Below, in pieces: positions 44,235 through 55,787 of a stretch of 64,000 nt of DNA; position 1 is the stretch's first letter; every line of letters begins with the position of its first letter. Origin of the DNA: Paenibacillus_AR mesotrionivorans (GTDB lineage: Bacteria; Bacillota; Bacilli; Paenibacillales; NBRC-103111); the NCBI RefSeq assembly GCF_046098205.1, contig NZ_JBJURJ010000004.1, forward strand, positions 377,653 through 441,652, read 5' to 3'. The notes beneath the pieces were generated by a model. It saw only the letters and a list, made by a program, of their open reading frames with translations. It searched no databases and was not told the origin of the DNA. Made by a program: the position numbers and the translations under genes.

Positions 44235-45025
44235 TTGGCTTGTATGCGGAGTTCATCCGCATCCGGTTTTTGTCCATGCTGGCTTACCGGATGAACTATT
44301 ACACGGGTATCATCATCTATTTGGTGAATATCGGTGCGCAATATTTTCTGTGGAGCGCCATCTATTCGGGAGCCGATGGACTGGGCGGCATGAATATGAC
44401 CCAGATGACCACCTATGTGGCCGTGGCCTGGATGGCACGGGCTTTTTATTTCAACAATCTGGACCGGGAAATTGCCAATGAAATCCGCGACGGCAGTGTG
44501 GCCATCCAATTTATCCGTCCCTATCCGTATTTGGCGGTGAAGATGATGCAGGGACTGGGCGAAGGCCTGTTCCGGCTTCTGTTATTTTCCACACCGGGGA
44601 TGCTGCTGGTTTGGCTGTTGTTTCCCATCCGGTTCCCTCATGACCCGCAGGTGTGGGCGGCTTTTTTCCTGATGCTGCTGTTCAGCTTCGTGATTAATTC
44701 CCAGATCAATATCCTGACGGGACTATGTGCCTTTTTTATGGAAAACAGCGACGGGATGATGCGCTTCAAAAGGGTAATGGTGGACCTGTTCTCCGGTCTG
44801 ATCATCCCGGTATCCTTCTTCCCGGGTTGGGCCGAAACCGTGCTGCGCCTGCTGCCTTTCCAGGCCATTACCTACTTGCCCTCTGCGGTATTCTCCGGCA
44901 AGGACGGAGGCATCGGCATTGCCAATGTGCTGGGTGTGCAGGTGCTGTGGCTGGTGCTGCTGTTTATTCCGATTTTACTCATGTGGCGGCTGGCAAGAAC
45001 GCGGCTGTTTGTGCAGGGAGGGTGA
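44231..45025 (+). CDS. ABC-2 type permease (first subunit)
   Basis: 264 residues with six hydrophobic segments. The opening F-I-R-I-R-F-L-S-M-L-A-Y-R-M-N-Y-Y and the central E-I-R-D-G-S-V-A-I-Q-F-I-R-P-Y-P-Y (a coupling-helix-like element) mark the DUF990/ABC-2 family. Works with the ATPase before it and the second permease after it. The exported substrate is not known; similar sets are reported for antibiotics and viologen-type drugs. Confidence 0.88.
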   Translation: MIGLYAEFIRIRFLSMLAYRMNYYTGIIIYLVNIGAQYFLWSAIYSGADGLGGMNMTQMTTYVAVAWMARAFYFNNLDREIANEIRDGSVAIQFIRPYPYLAVKMMQGLGEGLFRLLLFSTPGMLLVWLLFPIRFPHDPQVWAAFFLMLLFSFVINSQINILTGLCAFFMENSDGMMRFKRVMVDLFSGLIIPVSFFPGWAETVLRLLPFQAITYLPSAVFSGKDGGIGIANVLGVQVLWLVLLFIPILLMWRLARTRLFVQGG

Positions 45026-45030
45026 GCGGT

Positions 45031-45816
45031 ATGTTCTATCTGTCTCTTGGCTGGGACTATCTGAAAACCTATATGAAAATCCGGCTGGCCTACCGCATGG
45101 ACCTGCTGGTGGAGATTTTGTCCGATCTGATGTTCCAGGGTGTGAACCTGTTCTTTCTATTAGTGGTGTTTCTGCATACGCAGCTTCTGGACGGCTGGAC
45201 GGAGTCCCAGATGCTGTTTGTTTACGGGTACTTTATGGTGCCGTACGGGATTTTCAATTGCTGCTTCAATCTTTGGAACTTTACCGAGCGTTATATCGTC
45301 AAAGGGGAGATGGACCGGATTCTCACCCGGCCCGCTTATAATCTTACCCAGCTTGCTCTGGAAAATCTCGACCCGCCGTCCTTGGCCGGCTCCGTGGTGG
45401 GGCTGGTGATTATGGCGCTGACCTGGCCTTCGGCAGGGTTGGAGTTTGTCTGGTATGATCCCTTAGTGCTGGTGCTGCTCGTCCTGGGCTCTATAATGGT
45501 ATATGCAGGCATATATATTACCTTTACCGCCATTTCCTTCTTTACGGATGCACCCACAGGGATTTTGCCCCTGGTGTGGAACATTCAGAATTACGGGCGG
45601 TACCCCGTTACCATCTACAACCGGGCGATTACGGTGCTGCTGACGGGGATTTTGCCCTTTGCCTTCGTGGGCTTTTATCCGGCGGCATACTTCCTGGACC
45701 GGGCTTCATGGGGGCATATTGCCCTGTTGACTCCGGTGGTGGGCGGCGTGTTTTTTGGTGGGGCACTGGCCTTCTGGAATTTCGGCGTCAGCCGGTACCG
45801 CGGCGCGGGTTCATAA
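45031..45816 (+). CDS. ABC-2 type permease (second subunit)
   Basis: 261 residues; ATG at 45031 after GGGAGGGTGAG, five bases behind the previous stop. Six hydrophobic segments and the motifs L-K-T-Y-M-K-I-R-L-A-Y-R-M-D and G-E-M-D-R-I-L-T-R-P, parallel to those of the first permease. Completes a heterodimeric exporter. Confidence 0.88.
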   Translation: MFYLSLGWDYLKTYMKIRLAYRMDLLVEILSDLMFQGVNLFFLLVVFLHTQLLDGWTESQMLFVYGYFMVPYGIFNCCFNLWNFTERYIVKGEMDRILTRPAYNLTQLALENLDPPSLAGSVVGLVIMALTWPSAGLEFVWYDPLVLVLLVLGSIMVYAGIYITFTAISFFTDAPTGILPLVWNIQNYGRYPVTIYNRAITVLLTGILPFAFVGFYPAAYFLDRASWGHIALLTPVVGGVFFGGALAFWNFGVSRYRGAGS

Positions 45817-45854
45817 GAGGGAGGGCATAGCTGGCTGCAAAAGGGGGAAACGGC

Positions 45855-46160
45855 ATGTACGCACAGCTTTTACTGGGCATAGCGATGCTCCTTATGGCAT
45901 TCGGTCATTGGAGAGGGAAGGCGACTCTCATCCGCAGCAGCATCAGGGATGTGCTGAGCGGGGAAGCGCTTAGGTCGTATCAAAGGAGCCTGGCTCTGCC
46001 GTATACTTGCTTAGGGATCCTTTTTATCGTGATGGGGCTGGTGGAAAAGCAAAGGGGCTTACAAGGTCTGGTGTTTGTAATGGTGTATATCCTTCTGGCG
46101 CTTGTGCCCATACTGTGGGCCATCCGGAATAATAAGAAGCATCTGGGCCGTTACTGGTAA
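45855..46160 (+). CDS. small membrane protein, unknown
   Basis: 101 residues; ATG at 45855 after AAAGGGGGAAA. Three hydrophobic segments separated by a basic loop (R-G-K-A-T-L-I-R-S-S-I). The layout resembles DUF3784-type small membrane proteins, but this is unproven. It lies 38 bases after the exporter operon and may be part of it. Confidence 0.6.
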   Translation: MYAQLLLGIAMLLMAFGHWRGKATLIRSSIRDVLSGEALRSYQRSLALPYTCLGILFIVMGLVEKQRGLQGLVFVMVYILLALVPILWAIRNNKKHLGRYW

Positions 46161-46199
46161 TATTGGATTCTCACGCGCCATCATCCGGGAGGTGGAAGC

Positions 46200-46709
46200 A
46201 TGGGCGGTATGGAGAATACGCAGGACAAAATCGGCAAACGGGCATGGGAGCGGGAGGCGATCCTCCTGCTGATCCGGGAGTATAACCGGCTGGGCACCGG
46301 GCCGGGATATAGGCTGTTGTTCCAGCAGGAGCGGCCGGATGCCGTGCTGGAGGAAAAGGGCCCCCTGCGCCGCAAGCTGGGCGTAGAGATTACCCATCTG
46401 TTCGCCAGCCAGCAGGAGGCGATGGATGTGTTCAATCGGCGGATTCCGGCCCCTGAACAGGAGGGGGTTACCATTGACCACCTTCTGAAGGAGCTGAATC
46501 ATCTCATCAGCAAAAAGGTAGGCAAACGCAGCGCCTACAGCATGAGCTATCCCATCGCGCTGTTGATCCGCAACGCCTCGCCGGTGTTCGGCATGTCGGA
46601 TTTTCTGCCCCGGCTGACGGAGGTGGACTTGCCTGCGGGGGTGTTCACCCACATCTGGTTCCTGTCCCGGGACGGCTCCCCGGAGTGGAAGCTGGCGGAG
46701 CTCTTGTAG
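46200..46709 (+). CDS. soluble protein of unknown function, possible nuclease-like fold
   Basis: 169 residues; ATG at 46200 with GGGAGG seven bases upstream. An early P-D-A-V-L-E-E and K-L-G-V-E-I-T-H-L-F have the spacing of PD-(D/E)xK-type nuclease strands, though the catalytic Lys is replaced (E-I-T). The C-terminal part has I-W-F-L-S-R-D-G-S. No family was recognised, and the nuclease reading is only a suggestion. Confidence 0.6.
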   Translation: MGGMENTQDKIGKRAWEREAILLLIREYNRLGTGPGYRLLFQQERPDAVLEEKGPLRRKLGVEITHLFASQQEAMDVFNRRIPAPEQEGVTIDHLLKELNHLISKKVGKRSAYSMSYPIALLIRNASPVFGMSDFLPRLTEVDLPAGVFTHIWFLSRDGSPEWKLAELL

Positions 46710-46724
46710 AGAGCCGCAGCATAG

Positions 46725-46762
46725 AAAAACGCATTCTCCGGTTAACGGGGAATGCGTTTTTT
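46725..46762 (+). terminator. terminator after the 46200 gene
   Basis: AAAAACGCATTC-TCCGGTTAACGG-GGAATGCGTTTTTT, a strong stem with a T run. Confidence 0.9.
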
Positions 46763-46833
46763 GCTGCGGAAGGTGGGGGAGCGGGCACGCAACACTACAA
46801 CTCCTGCCTGAATACACCTGGAGCGGCTGCGCG

Positions 46834-47012
46834 AAATGCAAAAGTGCAGTTATTTCGGCTGGATGGGCCTGCTGCTGACGGGCGAAATGCAAAAGTGCAG
46901 TTAATTTCTCGGTTTTCCGCCCCATGCGGCGTTCTAGGCTAAAATAACTGCACTTTTGCAGGATAGCCCCTATATTATCCGGTTTCTAGGAAAATAACTG
47001 CACTTTTGCAGG
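46834..47012. repeat. four copies of a 20-bp element, two direct and two inverted
   Basis: AAATGCAAAAGTGCAGTTATTT (46834-46855), the same with TTAATTT (46885-46907), then AAAATAACTGCACTTTTGCA at 46941-46960 and 46991-47010 in the opposite orientation. Direct and inverted copies can pair as stems. Confidence 0.9.
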
Positions 47013-47121
47013 GTGTACCGTACCGGGAGGAGAAACAGGGCGGCCAACCAGACGGTGGAGTCATTTTCAGTACTAATTAATACCCATCCTCCAACTCGTT
47101 CGCCACCCACTAACCCGTCAG

Positions 47122-47400
47122 TTCGCTCCACATCAGCCAATCCATCGACCAATCAGCCCGTTCCACATCTGCCAATCCATCGACCAATCAGCTCGCTCCA
47201 CATCAGCCAATCCATCGATCAATCAGCCCGTTCCACATCAGCCAATCCATCGACCAATCAGCTCGTTCCACATCAGCCAATCCATCGACCAATCAGCCCG
47301 TTCCACATCTGCCAATCCGTCAACTAATCAGCTCGTTCCATATCAGCCACCATGTCGATCAATCAGCTCGTTCAACATTAGCCAACCCGTCAACCCACTT
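47122..47400. repeat. 35-bp tandem array, about eight units
   Basis: The word TCCACAT or a close relative starts every 35 bp (47127, 47162, 47197, 47232, 47267, 47302, 47337, 47372). Alternate units carry CAGCCCGTT or CAGCTCG, giving a 70-bp higher unit. As 35 is not a multiple of three, the array is unlikely to code for protein. Confidence 0.9.
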
Positions 47401-47411
47401 CCCCGTCACAC

Positions 47412-48108
47412 CTACGGCAGGTCCACCGCCAGATGGTCCTCGATGAGGAAAACGGCGATCCGGCCGGGGCCGTGGACCCCGATGGTCAGGTCCATCTCGA
47501 TGTCCGAGGTTCGGCTGGGGCCGGTGATGATGTTCACGCAGCTGTAGTCCAGCGCTTTGCCCGGCATTCCGGCCAGCACCTGGGTAATCCGCGGCACCAC
47601 CGTGCTGCCGCGTACCACTACCAGGAGCTGGTTGGGCAACAGGCTCACCACCCGGCCCCGGTCGCCCCGGTTATAGAGCACTACGGAGCCGGTTTCGGAG
47701 AGGCCGTGGGATGCATATACCAGCCCGGCATGGGCCGCCTCCGCCGCCCGGACCAGGGTATCCCGGTCTCCCGAAGCGCTCCACCGGGTGACCTCATACC
47801 CCTGCTCCTCGAACACATCGGCAGGCTCGGCGCCGTCCAGATCCTCTCCAGCCGGCCACAGAATCAGCCGCTTGAACTCCGCCTCTGTCAGGTACGCATT
47901 GACCGCCTTGGGCAAAAGCTCCCCATTGGGCACGGGAATCACCACGCCGCCCAGCTTCATCAGCTCGTCGGCGAATTGGGCCACCAGTCCCGCCTGATCC
48001 AGCTCCTTGTGGAGATGGTCCCAAGGCTGGGTGTCCCAGCGGGGGCGGGAGGCCTCATAGATCCGCTCCCGGCCCATTTTGTCGGCAAGCTTCTGCAAAA
48101 AAGCCTCC

Positions 48109-48119
<11 letters not shown>
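47412..48119 (-). CDS. lutC: lactate utilisation protein LutC
   Basis: About 235 residues; ATG at 48119 with GGGAG nine bases upstream, overlapping the lutB stop by 11 bases. LUD-domain protein: the C-terminal half has G-S-T-V-V-P-R-I and N-I-I-T-G-P-S-R-T-S-D-I-E-M-D-L-T-I-G-V-H-G-P. LutABC together oxidise L-lactate to pyruvate in the cytosol. Confidence 0.92.
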
Positions 48120-49620
<1,501 letters not shown>

Positions 49621-50393
49621 AACGTCTCACCCCTTCCTCCAGCAGCTCGGCGACATGGTAGGCCTTGATGGGGGAGCCCAGCCGGCGCAGCCGTCCTTCA
49701 ATATTCATGAGGCAGGCCATATCCGAGCCTAACAGTACCGTTGCCCCCGTATCCATGATCCGGCGGGCCTTTTCGTCCACCATTTCGCCGGAGATGTCGT
49801 GCATCTTCACGGCGAAGGTGCCGCCGAAGCCGCAGCAGTCTTCTTTATATGGAAGCTCCACATAGTCCAGACCCTCAATGCGCCGGATCAGCTGGAGGGG
49901 CTCCTCGGTCACACCCAGACTGCGGGTCATATGGCAGGAGCAGTGGTAGGTGGCTTTGCCCTGGAATTCAGCCCGGAGTGTGTCCACACCCGGTGTTCGG
50001 ACCAGAAATTCGGAGAATTCATAGGTTTTGGCTGCCAACTGTATTGCCTTCTCATGCCATTCCGGCTCCCCGGCCAACAGGGGCGGGTAATGATGCCGGA
50101 TCATGGCGGCGCAGGAGCCGGAGGGAGTCACCACATATTCCGATTGGGCGAAGGCCCGGATCAGCTGCTTGGCGGCTTTTTTGGTATCCTCGTGATAGCC
50201 GCTGTTGAAGGCCGGCTGGCCACAGCAAACCTGACCCTCCGGAAAATCCACGGTGCAGCCGCATCTGCGCAAGAGGCGGACGACTGCTTTGCCCACTTGG
50301 GGGTACATGGCATCCGCCACACAGGTAATAAACAGGGAAACCCGCATATCCAACTGCTCCTTTCAATAGATAAGAGTGTATTGCGCACCGTTT

Positions 50394-50407
50394 AGTCATC
50401 TGATGAC
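50394..50407. promoter_or_regulatory. LutR-type operator in front of lutA
   Basis: GTCATC-T-GATGAC (50395-50407) is a perfect palindrome and contains CATCTGATGACC, which occurs again in front of the regulator gene. Confidence 0.7.
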
Positions 50408-50425
50408 CTGATGAGTATTTCCGGA

Positions 50426-51151
50426 CTATTCCTTATCCTGATCCAGCCAATGCCGCAGGAGCAGCTGCTCCACCTTGGACAGATGCGCCAGCATCAGCTG
50501 TCCGGCCAAAGGGGCGTTCCCTTCTTCAATAGCGTCCAGAATAGCGCTGTGCTCCTTGTGCAGCCGCTCCAGCGTCAGGTCCTCGGAGAACAGCCACAAT
50601 CGCCGGGCCTCCTTCATGGTCGCCTGGAGAGTATCGGAGATTTGCAGCATCAGACCCGCCAGCATCCGGTTCCCTGTAGCAGCGGCAACTGCCAGATGGA
50701 ATTGGGCGTCGGCTTCCTCACCCAGATGATCATCCCGGACGGCGCTCTGCATACCCTGCAGGGCCGTCCGCATAGCCGCCAGCTGCTCCGGTGTCCGTTT
50801 GGAGGCTGCTGCAGAGGCTGCCCCGGCTTCCACGATTTTGCGAACCTCAAAAAATTCCAGCACCTCCTGCCGGGTCAGACCGGCTACCAGCCTCAGGGGA
50901 CGGTTGCTTTCCGAGGTGTTTGGCTTGGACACAAAGGTGCCTTCGCCTTGGCGTATATCCACCAGACCGGTGGCGCGGAGAGCGGACAGGGCCTCGCGGA
51001 TAGTGGAGCGTCCCACTTGAAAGCGTTTGCTTAACTGCTCGACGGAATCCAGCCGTTCTCCCGGCTTCACCAAACCATTCTTGATGCTTTCCTCGATCTG
51101 CTCCGCAACCAGCTCATAGCTTTTGCGGCGCTGGACCCGGGAAAACTCCAT
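50426..51151 (-). CDS. lutR: FadR-type GntR regulator (LutR-like)
   Basis: 241 residues. GntR winged helix (L-V-A-E-Q-I-E-E-S-I, L-S-K-R-F-Q-V-G-R-S-T-I-R-E-A-L, I-R-Q-G-E-G-T-F-V), then the all-helical FCD effector domain with metal-ligand-type residues in A-D-A-Q-F-H-L-A-V-A-A-A-T-G-N and H-K-E-H-S-A-I-L-D-A-I. In B. subtilis the relative LutR represses lutABC until lactate appears. It lies upstream of lutABC in the same direction with a shared motif in both leaders. Confidence 0.9.
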   Translation of the reverse strand: MEFSRVQRRKSYELVAEQIEESIKNGLVKPGERLDSVEQLSKRFQVGRSTIREALSALRATGLVDIRQGEGTFVSKPNTSESNRPLRLVAGLTRQEVLEFFEVRKIVEAGAASAAASKRTPEQLAAMRTALQGMQSAVRDDHLGEEADAQFHLAVAAATGNRMLAGLMLQISDTLQATMKEARRLWLFSEDLTLERLHKEHSAILDAIEEGNAPLAGQLMLAHLSKVEQLLLRHWLDQDKE

Positions 51152-51195
51152 AGGATCACCTCACTTGAAGTAAGCAGGCTGCCATCCGATAATCT

Positions 51196-51209
51196 GGTCA
51201 TCAGATGGG
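51196..51209. promoter_or_regulatory. LutR-type operator in front of the regulator gene
   Basis: GGTCATCAGATGGG contains CATCTGATGACC on the opposite strand; the larger sequence ATCTG-GTCAT-CAGAT (51192-51206) is a dyad. It predicts autoregulation. Confidence 0.7.
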
Positions 51210-51546
51210 TTCATAATCAAGTATAGCCTCATTCACATTTTCGTCAATAATAATTATTGTAATTTAATAAAAATAATTTCGGGATAGCTTGTTTCAAAAA
51301 AGCCCTGGAGAGGTATATGAACTAATATATTTGAGTAAAACAACTGTCTTTTCCCAATGGGCACGATAACGTGAAGGGGGCGGTTTTTATCGGAGGGAAA
51401 ACCCCCGGAAAGCGTTTTCTCTAACGAACAAAAAGGAAGTAAATGCCTTTGCCCTGAATTGTCGAAACAACCGGCGGGGTTACAGACATTAGTCGAGGAA
51501 TTTTAAAAATTGCGTCCAACCGGTGTCGAAACGTGGATAACGGACA
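51210..51546. other. AT-rich intergenic region
   Basis: Low GC against both flanks. CAATAATAATTATTG (near 51244) is a near-palindrome of the Fur/PerR family type. Other content is unassigned. Confidence 0.45.
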
Positions 51547-51583
51547 AAGAATGATAGTCATTATCAAATAGTAAAAATAATAT
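51547..51583 (+). promoter_or_regulatory. Fur-box-like site over a candidate promoter
   Basis: AAGAATGATAGTCATTATC (51547-51565) matches the Fur consensus GATAATGATAATCATTATC at 16 of 19 positions. It overlaps TAGTCA (51555-51560), which with a 17-bp spacer and TAATAT (51578-51583) would form a promoter reading rightwards. Confidence 0.6.
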
Positions 51584-51585
51584 TT

Positions 51586-51780
51586 TTGAAAAGGATAAAA
51601 AAATTTTCCTATATAGAACAAGGTTTTAAAGCAGATCCTAGAAAATATCAGGGTATTCGACAAAATGCGGCGGTTTACAGGTTCGTTTTAACGAAGTATA
51701 ATCAAAAACGTCAAGAAAAATTCATAATTGATCACGACAACAAGAGGTGCTTGACTTTTCATATAAACGGGGATTTTTGA
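51586..51780 (+). CDS. possible small basic protein behind the Fur-type promoter
   Basis: 64 codons from a TTG, no ribosome binding site. The product would be strongly basic (many Lys/Arg; K-R-I-K-K, K-Y-N-Q-K-R-Q-E-K). AT-rich like the rest of the gap. It may be the coding part of, or overlap, an iron-regulated RNA; equally it may be spurious. Confidence 0.25.
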   Translation: MKRIKKFSYIEQGFKADPRKYQGIRQNAAVYRFVLTKYNQKRQEKFIIDHDNKRCLTFHINGDF

Positions 51781-51821
51781 AGCGGCGGAGCGCTTATGAA
51801 TCTGTGAAGGAGCGGTTAGCA

Positions 51822-52010
51822 ATGAAGATGATTCTTGATCTGGACCATATCGTCCGGGAGTTGGGTATCTCCCAAGACGCCTTTTCACAGTGGAAAGCCG
51901 CCAACCTCGAAAGTGCCTCGGCAAGCGGCTCTGCGGCTTGGTCTGTATTGGAAGAAAGCGGGTTTAACGGCAAAGGCTACTCTAAAGCGGCGGATTTGAT
52001 GACCGGTTGA
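51822..52010 (+). CDS. 62-residue protein of unknown function
   Basis: ATG at 51822 with GAAGGAG about nine bases upstream. The protein reads M-K-M-I-L-D-L-D-H-I-V-R-E-L-G-I-S-Q-D-A-F, then a Ser/Ala/Glu-rich centre and a polar end. The first half resembles a helix-turn-helix or peptide-binding helix but is too short for a full domain. It is convergent with an XRE regulator and may be controlled by the Fur-like promoter 240 bases upstream. Confidence 0.6.
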   Translation: MKMILDLDHIVRELGISQDAFSQWKAANLESASASGSAAWSVLEESGFNGKGYSKAADLMTG

Positions 52011-52028
52011 GTGTGGTTGATGGAAAAC

Positions 52029-52403
<375 letters not shown>

Positions 52404-52453
52404 GAACTAGCTCCTTTTTCCTCGGTGTGCCTCGCTCTTTACAGGACCCTTTT

Positions 52454-52514
52454 TAAGATACATTATGAATCATAACCAATTTTTTTTCAATGAGACGTTA
52501 CATTATGTATCTTA
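52454..52514 (-). promoter_or_regulatory. XRE promoter with two inverted operator sites
   Basis: Minus strand TTGAAA (52485-52490), 17 bp, CATAAT (52462-52467). TAAGATACATTATG (52454-52467) and its inverted near-copy CATTATGTATCTTA (52501-52514) lie on both sides of the promoter core. Confidence 0.65.
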
Positions 52515-52590
52515 AATTCAGCATATGTGGAGAGCTGCATAAAATTTCAAGGTAATTATTATAATGATTTGGAAATATCATTTATAAAAT

Positions 52591-52605
52591 GTTACAAAAT
52601 GTAAC
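52591..52605. promoter_or_regulatory. palindrome in front of the SinR-like gene
   Basis: GTTACA-AAA-TGTAAC, perfect arms, 33 bases before the start codon. A TATAAT box lies at 52560-52565. Confidence 0.5.
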
Positions 52606-52638
52606 TATTTGGGGCGTTCATCAGGAAGGGGGAGCTTT

Positions 52639-53022
52639 ATGGCAAACCGGGATCGGCATTCTCCTTCACCGCCTTCACACGAAAGATCCCTCCATATCGG
52701 CCAGAAAATCCGGCAGATGCGGCAGGAGCGGGGGTTGAGCCTGACGGCCTTGGCCGCGCGGGCAGGGATCGCCAAATCCTATCTGTCCAATATTGAACGC
52801 CGGGTCCAGTCCAATCCGTCCATGCTGTTTCTTGAGAAAATCAGCGGGGTTTTCGGGGTGGAGGTGGAAACCCTCGTCAAGGACATGCGAATGCGCCCGG
52901 AGCTGGACGGGGAATGGGTGGAGCTGGTGCAGGAGGCCGTCAAAGCAGGGGTAGAGAAGCGCGAGTTCCGCACCCTGATCGAATTCAAGAAATACCTGAA
53001 GCAAACCGACAGCAGTTCCTGA
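52639..53022 (+). CDS. SinR-like regulator with SinI-type tail
   Basis: 127 residues; ATG at 52639 after AAGGGGGAG, while the longer frame lacks such a site. XRE helix-turn-helix: I-R-Q-M-R-Q-E-R-G-L-S-L-T-A-L-A-A-R-A-G-I-A-K-S-Y-L-S-N-I-E-R. The C-terminal segment D-G-E-W-V-E-L-V-Q-E-A-V-K-A-G-V matches the SinI/SinR dimer interface (compare D-S-E-W-E-K-L-V-R-D-A in SinR). SinR controls biofilm matrix genes and its antagonist SinI binds through the same fold. No separate sinI gene is visible nearby. Confidence 0.85.
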   Translation: MANRDRHSPSPPSHERSLHIGQKIRQMRQERGLSLTALAARAGIAKSYLSNIERRVQSNPSMLFLEKISGVFGVEVETLVKDMRMRPELDGEWVELVQEAVKAGVEKREFRTLIEFKKYLKQTDSSS

Positions 53023-53191
53023 CCATTACCGGTGCACCCGGCAGCTCTTCGGCAAAGTTAATCTTTGCGGGGCTCACGCGGGAGTGCCTTTTTTATTGGG
53101 CAGGTATCGGCTGGGTAGCCGAACCCCGAACCTCGCCTCCGCACCTTCCTCCGACCCCCTCTGTGCTCCCGCTCCCCCGCGTTTTCAAGTA

Positions 53192-53450
53192 ACCACTCTC
53201 TGTAACGGAATTATGTGACCCTTAGCGCCACAAAATCCAGTTTTTCGGATTCTTACGGAACTGAGCGACTCTTAGGCAGTTGGAGGGAACCCAAACTACC
53301 TGCATCCCCCCTCTAAGGGCTTCTGAGTTCCGTTAGCGCGGCAGAAGTGTGTTTTAGAGCCCGTAAGCCTCTCTGAGTTCCGTTAGCGTGAGAACGAGCG
53401 GGCGCTGAAGATATGGCGAAGCTCTAAGCGTCTAGGAGTTCCGTTAGCGC
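53192..53450. repeat. CTAACGGAACTCAG-type motif cluster
   Basis: Two direct copies (TAACGGAATTATGTGACCC near 53202, TTACGGAACTGAGCGACTC near 53253) and three inverted copies (GAGTTCCGTTAGCG near 53325, 53375 and 53436). Relative of the motifs at 30749, 40825 and 63857. No gene seen between 53023 and 53567. Confidence 0.8.
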
Positions 53451-53567
53451 GGGCCGCGGAAGACAGAGTGTCTGAGTGCATGGCAGCAGGTGTGATCTAA
53501 TTTGAACTGGTTTGCCGGATTCTGGTATGATCGTCACAAACCAACAAACCAACGAGGAGGTTACGGC

Positions 53568-54068
53568 ATGGCGAATCATACGGAAGCCTCAGCAGAGGCA
53601 ATCACGGGGCAACAGGCGCCGCATTTTAAGCTGGAGGCGGCCGACGGCCGGGAGTACAGTCTTGCGGATTATGCGGGCAAGATGGTTGTGCTCTATTTTT
53701 ATCCTAAGGACAGTACCCCCGGCTGCACTCAGGAGGCCTGCGATTTCCGCGATTACAACGGGAGAATTGAAGCCGAAGGCGCCGTCATTCTGGGCATCAG
53801 CCCGGACAGTCTGAAGTCCCACGGGAAATTTGCGGACAAGCATAGTCTGCCGTTCCCTCTGTTGTCCGATCCGGAGCATGAGGTGTGTGAGCGTTACGGC
53901 GTGTGGCAGCTGAAAAAAATGGCGGGCCGTGAATACATGGGTGTGGTGCGGTCTACATTCCTTATTGACGGCGAAGGGCGGATTGCCCGGGAGTGGCGGA
54001 AGGTAAAGGTAAACGGCCATGTGGACGAGGTGCTCCAGGCGATTCAGGAGCTGAAGTCTATCAACTGA
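53568..54068 (+). CDS. bcp: thioredoxin-dependent peroxiredoxin, Bcp/PrxQ type
   Basis: 166 residues; ATG at 53568 after GAGGAGG. Peroxiredoxin motif F-Y-P-K-D-S-T-P-G-C-T-Q-E-A-C-D-F-R-D with peroxidatic Cys and the resolving Cys five residues later, as in PrxQ/Bcp. Reduces organic and hydrogen peroxides. A terminator stem follows at 54154. Confidence 0.95.
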   Translation: MANHTEASAEAITGQQAPHFKLEAADGREYSLADYAGKMVVLYFYPKDSTPGCTQEACDFRDYNGRIEAEGAVILGISPDSLKSHGKFADKHSLPFPLLSDPEHEVCERYGVWQLKKMAGREYMGVVRSTFLIDGEGRIAREWRKVKVNGHVDEVLQAIQELKSIN

Positions 54069-54153
54069 ACCGGCATTATCTCCTGCAGCTAGCGGACTAT
54101 AATGGACTTCGTGGACTGTACGGACTGAGGAAGCGTTTGTCATAAGGGTGAGT

Positions 54154-54207
54154 GGCCTCCCATATACTCTATCAGAATGATCTGGTAGAAATGACGGGAG
54201 GCCTTTT
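54154..54207 (+). terminator. terminator whose 3' arm carries the next ribosome binding site
   Basis: GGCCTCCC (54154-54161) pairs with GGGAGGCC (54196-54203), followed by TTTT. The GGGAGG arm is also the ribosome binding site of the ATG at 54210. Confidence 0.75.
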
Positions 54208-54209
54208 GC

Positions 54210-55694
<1,485 letters not shown>

Positions 55695-55738
55695 GAGACG
55701 GTGCCTCAAATCTCTCACTCGCATGTCTAAAACGCTAG

Positions 55739-55776
55739 AAATCCGGAAAAGCTAGAGATACAAGAATCCGGATTTG
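55739..55776 (+). promoter_or_regulatory. hairpin touching the ribosome binding site of the MoxR gene
   Basis: AAATCCGG and CCGGATTT form an 8-bp stem that ends immediately before GGAGG, 12 bases before the ATG at 55788. Confidence 0.55.
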
Positions 55777-55787
55777 GAGGTTTTAAC

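Noticed and set aside
47013..47327. Open frame through the 35-bp tandem array
   Set aside because: The period is not a multiple of three, so the peptide changes frame with every unit, and no ribosome binding site was found.
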